64,000 nucleotides of DNA from Castanea sativa (lineage: Eukaryota > Streptophyta > Magnoliopsida > Fagales > Fagaceae), in NCBI RefSeq assembly GCF_040712315.1, contig NC_134013.1:4313001-4377000 (forward strand), given 5' to 3'. The translations under genes and the position numbers were made by a program. The notes beneath the pieces are model-generated. The model saw only the letters and a program-made list of their open reading frames with translations. It searched no databases and was not told the origin of the DNA. Below are positions 48,279-57,415 of the stretch, piece by piece. The stretch's first letter is position 1. Each line of letters opens with the position of its first letter.

Positions 48279-50796
48279 CTAAGCTTTGGGAGGGGGGTCT
48301 TGGAGGGAGCTGCTGCCAGCCTCTGTGCTCTTCAGCTCCAACTCAAAGGTAAACAAGACTTGTTTCCCTTTGTCTGTTAGAGGAAGGATGGGCTCCACAT
48401 TCTGGCTTTGCTCCTGCTCGGCAGCTTCACACCCGTCCTTCTCTTTATGGGAACCTTCAGGTTCTGTAAGATCAGGGACGAGTTCTAGCGCCACAGGAGG
48501 AAGGGCAGGAGAGGCAACAACAGGAGCGTCTTCTATCTCTTGTATGTCTAGGGGAAGCCAAACGTTCTCGGGCTTCCTCAGCTCGGAAGCTTCAGGAACC
48601 CCTGCTGCATTTAAGGCCTCTCCCCAGACTTGTTGACAGTACTCTCGGCACAAGGCCGCAAAGGCTTCTGTCAACGTTTCCTGCGTTGCAGCCACTCCCT
48701 CCTGATAGCTGGCCTGCTTAGCGGCCTCCAGTGAGCGCTTGTGGGTGCGAGCCTCCTCCTTCATCCGCGTAAGCTCCTTCTCCAAGTCAGAGCATGCCCG
48801 TTGGGCTTGAGAGAGCTCGTCTTCCTTTGGCGAAGAAGCTTACGTTGCCCCTCCACTTGGTTCTCCATCGTCCTTAAGCTGGCCTCGGCACCATCTTTCT
48901 CTCTTTTTAGGTCGGCCAGCTGCGATGTGATCTTCCCATTTTCTGCTAGGGCCTGGCGTAGGGACCTTTCTGTCTCTTGCCGTAGCTCTTGCTCCATTAC
49001 AGCTCGCTTCCGAGAATCCTCCACGAACTTCTCGGCCGCGAAAACTTCTTGGATGGCCTACAAAAAATGTCAGGGGGTTAAATGTGGTAAAGTGTTTACA
49101 AATGAACCTAGAGTATAAGTGTGAGGTGGAACTTACCAGAGCTAAATCCCTTTTCAATGAAAGGAACAGCTGAGGCTGGCTCATCATCTCTAAGGCTTTC
49201 TTGTCTTAGGGCAGTAGAAGAGGACGCTCCAACGCCTCGGCCAGGTGGAGGGCATGGCCTTGTTGGAACAACCTGATGTTGGACTAGAGGGGAATTGGCG
49301 CTCCGTCCAGTCTCAGTTCGGGAGACCACATAGCTGGTGCTCGGCGCACCTCTGCCATGTCTCTGATCTCCCCGCTTTCAACCGAGCGGGCTCGCCCTTT
49401 GTCCTTGTCCAGCTTCTGCTGCTGAGCCGGCGGTGGCTGCTGTTTCAGCTTCTTTTGCTTCTCGCCACCAGCCCCCTCGGCCTCCACCTTCCTTTTCTTC
49501 TTCGGATCATCGACAGGAGGCTTGGGGTCGGCTGGAGGAGGGGGTGGTGGCAAGACAGGGGGAGCTTGGGATCCCCTCGCCCCCTTTTTAGCAACCCTCT
49601 CACCTCTTGCGGTCAGGAGGCCCTTAAGCTCGTCCATTTCCTCCTCAATGGAGCTGTTGTCTGGACGTGATATTACTAGACCGGCTATCCCAGAGGCCTC
49701 AGCGGCTTCCTCTTCCTCGTCGTAGAGTACGACAAATGGGCTTCTACGAGGCCTTTGGGCGTCCTCAAGTTGAAACTTATCTATCTCCTCGTTCAACGTG
49801 TTCGACGAAGACACTTGCTCCTCTAGGACAACTGTTGCCTGAGAGTGCGTGGCGAGGGGAATTGCCGCAACGGTCTATGTGTACAAGATAGTGTGGGGGT
49901 CGTCAGGAATGTCGTGGTCGGCTAAAAAGTGAGGTCTGGCTACGTGAATCCTTCTTCACCTCCGGTCACCCGCAACCATGGCATTCTCAATCTCCTGGAA
50001 GTCCGAGGAGATAGGGTCGTACCCTAATATCAAATGAGCCACTCTCAGTTGCAAGTCTTCACTCACGAACACCTCTGAGCGTAGCACTCGGTTCAAATCG
50101 GCAACGTTGCAATGGCTCAGGCGCGGGCGGACGTATTGTTTATCTGCAAAGAAAGACACCAAAACAGACAAACATGGTCAGATTTGTAGGAAATGTAATA
50201 AACTAAAGTTAAAATGCTTAGTAAACGTAAATGGACATTTTAAGATGTTTAGATGGAGCTATGGGGCGGGAAGTTAGATCCTAAGGAGTCACACCTAGAT
50301 CTCCCCACTCGACTGGGCAGTGGAGGCCGTCGTACCAGTTGCCTGAGGCGATTAGGTAGTCGTCCTTCATGCCTTTATTGGACTTGGGCAGACAGGAGAT
50401 CAACCTAACTACGCTAGAGCGGGATTTGATATAATAGCCTACCCTAGTGAGTTTGTGGCATTCGTACATAAAGGCGACGTCATGCTAGGTAAGGTTCAGA
50501 CCCATCTGCTCATTTAGAGCATCGACGCTTCCTAAGACTCTAAAGACGTTGGGAGCACACTGGTCAGGACACAACCGATGGTTGCGGAGGTACTCCCTGG
50601 TCATGCTTTTCATAGGGAGGGTCATCCCACCTTCTATGAAGGCAATCATGGGGATGATAACCTCTCCCGTTTTCCTAGACCCAGCCACGGCTTCCGCCGG
50701 ACAGTATTTTAAACCTACGTCGCTGGGAATGTGGTATTTGGCTCTGAAACCTTCCATCCCAGCTGCGGTGTCAACTAAACACTTAAATCTACCCAT
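48279..50796 (-). pseudogene. Antisense gene (aORF) of element II, three exons, broken
   Basis: Exons on the minus strand are 50796-50295 (502 nt), 50143-49137 (1007 nt) and 49057-48279, with GT-AG introns of 151 and 79 bp. Exon 1 has MGRFKCLVDTAAGMEGF and IPMIAFIEGGM (PF04195-like). Exon 2 begins by completing an Asp codon across the junction, has an acidic then Pro/Lys-rich stretch, and ends LSLKRDLAL. Exon 3 encodes a coiled coil, then REYCQQVWGEALNAAGVP and ends PPPKA. Stops are at 50485 (Trp codon in element III), 49956 (Arg), 49875 (CAG in III) and 49284 (CAA in III), plus a suspected stop in place of Lys near 49206. One base is missing near 48835. Restoring only the indel brings all exons into phase. 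Function is unknown. Confidence 0.85.
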
Positions 50797-51280
50797 CAGA
50801 AAGGAACGAAAGACTAAGTTTTAAGGGAAAGAATGGTTAAGATGGGAGCCGAGGACAGGATCCGAGGAGAATGGGTTAAAGAAAAAGAATAGGAACTTAC
50901 AAGTTTGAAGTTGTTTGAGTTTCCACGGATTTCTTCAGAGAAAAGGTGATTACTGATGTTTTGATGGGATTAGCCTCTGAAGAAATAAATGAAGGTGCAG
51001 GTTCCCAAAGCGTCACAACGTGTGGGAAGCGGCCTCGAAATTGCATTCGTCCTGCCCAAATTTTCAGGGAGTAACAAGGGCCGTTAGATGCTCATCTCAC
51101 TGTTGAACGTGGGGGACAGGGTGTAACTTACGGTAATAAATGTGCACGTTTTTGAAATTAAAACCGCCAAGTGGCATCCTCTGGAACACGAAACGAACTC
51201 CACACGCGCAGTTATTTACAAAACGTGTGGGGTAAGTTCTCATAGGATCAAAACCCTATTTTTCTCCTCGGATGCTGAAA
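50797..51280 (-). other. Leader/promoter stretch between the element II antisense gene and the 3' LTR
   Basis: This is non-coding sequence conserved with 56908-57415 of element III (shared GCCACTTGGCGGTTTTA-type text in the antisense direction). It should hold the 5' UTR, and perhaps the promoter, of the antisense gene. Confidence 0.5.
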
Positions 51281-51301
51281 AATAGAGTTTTGAGGGGCTA
51301 T
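51281..51301 (+). other. Polypurine tract of element II
   Basis: The purine-rich sequence AGAGTTTTGAGGGGCTAT lies directly before the 3' LTR; it is the same in elements I and III in their orientation. Confidence 0.7.
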
Positions 51302-52060
51302 TGTGGGGAGTAAAAGGACCCAAGCGGGCGTTTGGGCCTTTGGGCTCTAGCAAGGAGGGCCGATTTGTTCTTGAGCTAAGAATTTGTTAGTACTGCGAAT
51401 CGGCCCATACGCCGAGGATCCAAGGACACATCCGAGGGTGAGTTTCTCCTCGGACAGACCCAAGAGAACTCGAAAATTCACTACGAAGGTCAAGGCAGAA
51501 TTCCAGAAAGACTGTTAGTTAAGAGGGGGAAACCCTGAAACTTCTAGATACACTGGTGTTAGAAAAATATCATGAGCAAAGGCTGCCACCTCCACATTAA
51601 AGACTCTGCACCTACCTCCCTGGCCGCATTAATGGGGAAGTGACCCCTGAACAGTAGAACTGAAACTTCTGGTCACTATTCAAAGGCACTAAGAGAAAAA
51701 ATATCTATAGGGGAGGGGGTTTGAGCAACACGTGGATAAAGTATCAGGAAAAGAAATATTTAAGGGGGGTGAAGGCCAAAGAAAAGGGGGGCCAGTCTGT
51801 AACCAAGAAAGAAATGAAGAATTGTAATCTTTAAGAGAGAAAGAGAAATAATACAGAAGTAGTCCTCGGCTCACGTCTGAGGAGGTCATCTGCAATTATC
51901 ATTCATTATTTACAAGCGTTTGCACACCATAGTCTGTTATTAAGTTCTCAGTACCTCTAATCTAGATTTCAAGTCCACACTCTACAAATTTCATTGTTTA
52001 AGGCTCGTTGGGCCTAAGCCCATAATTGTCTTTGGGTCCAGGTGCAATTGTGCACTTACA
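51302..52060 (+). repeat. Element II 3' LTR (759 bp)
   Basis: Same length as the 5' LTR, with about 20 differences by eye, followed by the GTAGA target duplication. Confidence 0.96.
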
Positions 52061-52113
52061 GTAGAAAAGTACATTTGCTACTATTTCATATAATTTTCAT
52101 TAGGAAAGGTGTC

Positions 52114-52900
52114 TGTAAGTGCATAATTTGTACCCAGATCCAACCGCATGATGGGTTCAGGTCCAAAAAGCCTTATACAATCAAATTTATAGAGCGTGGG
52201 CTAGAAACCTAGGTTCTATGGATATTGGATAATAAGTATGGTGGGCTAGATTGCCAACACATGCACAATGAAATGATTTATGACAAAAACTCTTCTCGGA
52301 CATAAGCTGAGGATGAATTATCTATTTCTTTTCTTGTTCTCTTCACAATAGGTTGTATTTGAAGGTGGTATGTGCAGTGCTTTTCTCCTTTTCCTTTTTT
52401 CGATCCCCCGCTCTAATGCCTTTCTCTTCCTTTATATCTCCCACTTATGGCACAGATCACCAATCCAGATACTTGTCCTATCTACCACTCTCTTGAAGTC
52501 TTCAAATAATATCTGTAAGGCTGATCACTACTGTTCAAAGGTCATTTCCCCATTAATGTGGCTAGAGAGGTAGGTGCAGAGTCTTTAATGCGGTGGTAAC
52601 AGCTTTCTCTAAGATATTTCTTAATCACTCCCTTGCCCTGTGTTTATGTGGAACACATCCTCTCGTAGCAGGCTTCCTAGAATTCCCCTATATACACCAG
52701 GGTGGATGAGGCAAGCTTTATGTCATGTAGCCGAGGAGATCTCCCTTCTCAAACCATTTCCGCCAACTTCTTTCGTAATGATTTGTTTGTGGGTTCTTAT
52801 ATCTAGCATAATTATTATCGCTAAGACCTCCTCGGACGAGTTAATATCCTCGGACCAAGCCCAAAGCCCATAAACTTAGCCTAACTATTCTGCCCCTACA
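52114..52900 (-). mobile_element. Solo LTR, 787 bp, Tat-related
   Basis: The target duplication GTGTC is at 52109-52113 and 52901-52905. It starts TGTAAGTGCATAATTTG and ends TGCCCCTACA, related to the element III LTR in the same orientation. The empty site is in copy A near 37840. No internal region is present, so it is a solo LTR. Confidence 0.85.
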
Positions 52901-53808
52901 GTGTCAATGACAGAGACAATAATTAATTTTATTTAGAATGTTTCTTGGAGGTTCCAAGACAATAGGAATCCATAACATATATTTTTATATTAAAGGGTTG
53001 GAGATTTTACCTTTTCCAAGGTTTTATTTATCTAAAATGAGACTATAATTAATTTAAATAATTATAAATATGTCAAAGCTTTCAAGTTACATTTAACCCT
53101 TTTGTTTTTCTTATAATAAATGAGTAAATAGTAATTTGATTTCAGACTCTTTAAAAAAAAAAAAAACTGGACACTATCACAGAATTATAATCTATAATAA
53201 GGCTCTAACTAGTCAAATTTAACTTGTGTTCAAACTGTTCAGCGCATTTGCATATTTTTCTGAAGAAAAATGCATAGAGCAATTTGCATATTAAAAACAA
53301 GATAAGTATATCTTAATCTCTACATACATAGCGTGCCCAATGCGCAACAACACTGAAAGAAAGCTAGAGCCCACTGATAGCGTTGTCAAAGAAGAGATTT
53401 GACTGAGAAAAACTAAAAACACAAGCTAAGACCACCATGACTTTCAGTAAATTATTACCATGTCAAGGTTATCAAGCTAATGAGTAATGACTCTGTCAAG
53501 GAATAGATTTGGCCAACAAAAACTACATGAAGACTCAATCTGAGTTGGATTTTTTTTTTTTTTTTTTTTTTGTTGAGAATCTAATTGGATATTTAGTACC
53601 TTGAATTAGTAAATAAAATATAGTAACGACATGTTACGCAAAGCATGCTCATTGAGAAAGACACTACCCACAGGTACGGCTCAGAACTCAGAAGTCATGA
53701 TGGTACCTTCTTTTTTTTTTTTTCCCCCTTTTTTTAAGGAATTTAGCAAAATAGAAAAGGCTTTAGTCAACATTCATTTTGAGGAAAACATCGCTGGTGT
53801 TGATTAAG

Positions 53809-54017
53809 TGTGCGTTTAGATACTGCTTATTTTGTTGAAAATTGAAAACTAAAAACTGAAAACAATAAAAAAAATAAAAAATTACTTTTCATGCTTGAAA
53901 GTACTGTTCATATCCCATGAACAATGCAATAGGCACTGGTTTAAAAAAATAAAAAAAAAAGCTGAAAACGTAGAACAAAGCAAACGCAGACACAAACATG
54001 GGTTAACCAAACAGACC
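53809..54017. mobile_element. Small inverted-repeat transposon, 209 bp
   Basis: TTAAG is duplicated at 53804-53808 and 54018-54022. The ends are TGTGCGTTTAGATA and (reverse) GGTCTGTTTGGTTA. The middle has TACTGTTCAT and CATGAACAATG, shared with 39339-39545. It is of the 'GTCCGTTTGGAT' type common in plant genomes. The superfamily is uncertain. Confidence 0.6.
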
Positions 54018-54339
54018 TTAAGTAAAATTATAATAATTGTAGGCTGTTTTGATTTACACTAAAAAGAAATTAAATTTGTCTTAATCTAATAATAAAGATT
54101 TTTAAATGGCCCATCCTTTGGTGGTGTGGTGAGTAGTTCATATTTTTGGGGAAACTTACACTTGTTCACAAATTATGACCATTTCTTGTGTTTTGAAATT
54201 ACTTCAGTTGAACACACTCTCAAAAAAAAAAACAAAAAATTTCAGTTGAACAAAAAAAAATGTTAAATCTTGTGAACTTGTAGGATTTGGCGAAAACCTT
54301 TGGCCTGGCCAAGAGAGATGCGTATTGATTTGGAGCACC

Positions 54340-55115
54340 TGTGTAAATTGTCGTGGTAACAGTTGATTAATTTGATTAACAACCTTAAGAATGAAAAAAA
54401 AAATTGATTTGATGGAAGTTGAGTTGGTGAGGGCATTGACTTTTTTATTTTGAAAAGGTGAGGGCATTGACTTTGATGAATGAGAAGGTGAAATTGTAAA
54501 TTTTATGTCACCATCAGTGTTGATTAGGTGAAGTACAATAATTGTGGGATATTTCGCTTACATAAAAATATTTTAGTTTAATATCCTAATCTAATAATAA
54601 AAAAATACTAATTATAGAGTAGATATAATGAGATTTCAAATCATATTGTATTTATAAAATCAAACAAAACAAAAATGAAATATGACGATGATGCAAATTT
54701 ATGAAATTGATATTAATATAAGTATCGAACAAAGATAAACAAGTACTAATTTGGAAGGATCCGATTAATATATGCCTTAACCCTCCATAATAGGAAACTT
54801 TTTATGAAAAATTGAAAAAAATTATCAAATCGGTTAGTTACTGTTGCATTTTTTAATAAAAAATTTCCTAAAATAGTTTATTAATACATACTCTTAAAAT
54901 ATAAGTTAGTAAAATTCATTTTGGAATACACTTACATAAACTGGTCGTGCTAACAATTCAATTGATTAACAACCCAAAGAAAAAAAAAAAATTGATTTCA
55001 TGGATGGTGAGTTAGTGACGGTGTTGTGACCCATCGAGCTGTCAATGATTAATTGATGATTCACCAAAGAGAAGGTGAAAATTGCAAATGTCATGTCACC
55101 ACCAATCCAGAAGTG
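54340..55115 (+). repeat. Diverged tandem duplication, period about 590 bp
   Basis: Text around 54345-54440 (TTGATTAACAACC, poly-A, ATTGATTT, then GAGTTGGTGAGGG) recurs at about 54934-55030. GAGAAGGTGAAA...ATGTCACCA recurs at about 54481 and 55070. It is heavily diverged. Confidence 0.55.
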
Positions 55116-56159
55116 TCTTGGCCTAACTGACAAGGATGAATTAGAAGAAATTAAGAATGAACATCATGTCGTATACCAAAAAAGATTATGGATGCCCGTG
55201 ATGATGCAGTGGAAGAAGAATTATAAGAAGCATTAATTAAGCACATGTTCATATACAAAAAATGTGGATTGCAAGGAAGTCGTGAAGGAAGAATTTGAAG
55301 CAGAGTATCGTACAAGAAAGGTGAAAGGATAGAGAGGTTGTATTGATGTTATTCGATCTTGTTAAAAAGTATACTTAGGGCAATTGTTAATTAACATAAT
55401 TTTAATGAAAAATATAAAAAATCGTACAAGAAAGAAGAAGATGCTGAAGAAGAAAAAATGGAGAAGAAGAAAGCAGAAGGAAAAGAAAAAAAAGAAGAAA
55501 GAGAAAAAGAAAAAAAAAGAGATAGAGATCAGATATAGTTGGCGTCTCCAAGATGATGGGGCCATGGTTAGTTGTGAAATAATAATTAAAATGTGAGAAA
55601 AATATTATTTAAATAAAATAATGTGTAGAATAAACAAATTGATGTGAGTGTTTTGTAAAAATGAGTATGTAAAATAGAAAAGGTAGATTTTTTTGTGCAA
55701 AATAAAAAGAAAATTTGCATCCACTGATGCTCTTAAGGACAACAATTAGTCATTGTTTGTACACGCCACCGTCCAATTGTATTAGTAATTAGTCATTATA
55801 AAACAACGACAAGATAGACTAATTGTTTAATAAATTACAAAGTCATAAGCATATGTCTCTTACCTTACCTTTTTTCAAAAGTTTTGGAAGTGTTGTATAA
55901 AGAATTACAGATATAAAGACCGAGTCTCTCTTTGCTAAATTTACGTAGTATTCCCAATTGAGACATTGACATAGCAACTCATCCTTCACCTCCTCCATAT
56001 TGCTTCTAAGCCATGTCTTGTGAGAAACAATTCTGTGAAAATTATTTTGCACTGAAGCCAGAAAACGCTAGTTTTTGTGATTAATAATATGACAATTTGT
56101 AAACCAATAATAAAATTTGTAGTATCTTTAACATCGCTAATAAAAAAATATGTACAACC
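55116..56159. other. Intergenic DNA with a purine-rich tract
   Basis: An almost pure A/G stretch (GAA/AAG-rich) lies at about 55431-55532; open frames through it reflect composition. A 69-codon minus-strand frame at 55843-56052 is the only gene-like piece (listed separately). Confidence 0.5.
55843..56052 (-). CDS. Unidentified 69-aa open frame, possible exon fragment
   Basis: The peptide has balanced composition (NMEEVKDELLCQCLNWEYYV, then FISVILYTTLPKLLKKG), unlike the low-complexity frames nearby. AAAGGTAAGG near its end resembles a splice donor. No homologue is recognised. The gene, if real, could have been cut by the insertion of element III 100 bp away. Chance is a serious alternative. 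Confidence 0.15.
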   Translation of the reverse strand: MQNNFHRIVSHKTWLRSNMEEVKDELLCQCLNWEYYVNLAKRDSVFISVILYTTLPKLLKKGKVRDICL

Positions 56160-56907
56160 TGTAAGTGCACAATTGCACCTGGCCCCAAGAACAGTTACGG
56201 GCTCAGGCCCAATGAGCCTTGAACAATATGAATTTGTAGAGTGTGGGCTTGAAACCCAGGTTAGAAGTGACTAAGGATTAAATGACAAGTCAAAGATTGC
56301 TAACGCTTGAAAATAACAAGGAATATTGTAAATCAACCTGCTCGGACGCAAGCCGAGAACTGTTCTTATATTATCTCTTTCTCTTTTTTCTTTTTCCTTT
56401 AGATTACAAAAAAGGGATCCCTCTTCCTGTTCTAGGTTGCTCCTTAAATACTCATCTTTTTGATACTTTGTACACGTGTTGCCCCCACTCCCCCTTAGCC
56501 TAGATATTTCTTTTCTTAGTGCCTTTGAATAGTAACCAGAAGTTTCCCTTCCACTGTTCAGGTGTCACTTCCCCATTAATGCGGTCAGGGTGGTAGGTGC
56601 AGGGTCTTTAATGTAGAGGTGGCAGCCTTTATCTTTGGTATTTCTCTAACATCGGTGCTTCCAGGACATTCAAGGGTTCACCCCTTTTAACCATTGGTCT
56701 TGACCGTGTCATTCCCTAACCTTTACCATGAAGTCCCTGTTTCTCCAGTGTCCGTCCGAGGAGAAATTCACCCTCGGCTGGATCCTCAAATCCTCGGCGT
56801 ATGGGCCGACCCGTAGTACTAACAAATTCTAAACCCAAGAGCAGGTCGGCCTTCTTTAGCATGGCCCAAAGGCCCACATCCCCATCAGGGTCTTTTTACC
56901 CCCCACA
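56160..56907 (-). repeat. Element III 3' LTR (748 bp)
   Basis: On the plus strand it runs from TGTAAGTGCACAATTGC to CCCCCCACA. It is the reverse-orientation relative of the element II LTR. The inner edge abuts ATAGCCCCTCAAAACT, the reverse of the polypurine tract. The adjacent outer CAACC (56155-56159) should recur beyond the far LTR. Confidence 0.9.
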
Positions 56908-57415
56908 ATAGCCCCTCAAAACTCTAATTTTCAACGTCCGAGGAGAAAAATAGGGTTTTGATCTGATGAGAACCTACTCCACACACTTTGTGGATGATTG
57001 CACGTGTGGAGACCGTTTCACGTCCCAGAAGATGCCACTTGGCGGTTTTATTTTCAAAAACGCGCGCATTTATTGCTGTAAGCTACACTTTGTTCCCCAC
57101 GTTCAACGGCGAGATGGGTATCCAACGGTCCTCGTTACTCCACGAAAATTTAGGCGGGACGAATATAATTTCGAGGCCGCTTTTCCGCACATCGTGACGC
57201 TTCGGGAACCTGCGCCTCCATTTAATTCCCCAGGGACTAATCCCATCAAAACATCAGCAATCATACTTTACCTGCAGAAAACCGTGGAAATTTGCACACT
57301 TTCAACTTTGTAAGTTCTTGCTCTCTCTACTCTTAACCTTTTCTCCTCGGACATAGTCCTCGGCTGTCCTCGTAGACATTCTCCCCTTTAGAGTTTAGCC
57401 TTTCGCTCCTTTCTG
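56908..57415 (+). promoter_or_regulatory. Leader/promoter region of the element III antisense gene
   Basis: Non-coding stretch between the LTR and the antisense start codon. It contains a perfect G-box CACGTG at 57001-57006 and a TTTTATTTTC AT-rich string near 57045. A splice-donor-like TTTGTAAGTTC near 57307 could belong to a 5' UTR intron. Promoter activity is inferred from position only. Confidence 0.35.

Larger units (their letters stand above)
41319..52060 (+). mobile_element. Tat-lineage Ty3/gypsy retrotransposon, element II (10.7 kb, full length, inactive)
   Basis: Two 759-bp LTRs with TG...CA ends and a perfect target duplication GTAGA (41314-41318 and 52061-52065). The order is LTR, primer-binding region, gag, protease, RT, RNase H, archaeal-type RNase H, integrase, 151-bp repeat spacer, antisense gene, polypurine tract, LTR. 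By eye the LTRs differ at about 20 positions, nearly all transitions, so the insertion is fairly recent. Copy A of the host duplication supplies the empty site. More than ten in-frame stops and two frameshifts make it non-coding. Confidence 0.96.
38660..53641 (+). repeat. Tandem segmental duplication, copy B, split by three LTR-type insertions
   Basis: Host pieces are 38660-39163, 40206-41318, 52066-52113 and 52906-53641. Each junction carries a 5-bp target duplication, and copy A supplies the uninterrupted sequence. Removing the insertions leaves a segment of about 2.4-2.5 kb, shorter than copy A partly because copy A holds the 280-bp foldback element and a longer minisatellite. Confidence 0.85.

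Noticed and set aside
49245..49725. Plus-strand frames opposite the element II antisense gene
   Set aside because: Shadows of the Pro/Lys-rich exon 2 on the other strand.
55384..55596. Lys/Arg/Glu-rich open frame
   Set aside because: Product of a purine-rich GAA/AAG tract; the opposite strand gives an equally open poly-Phe/Ser frame.
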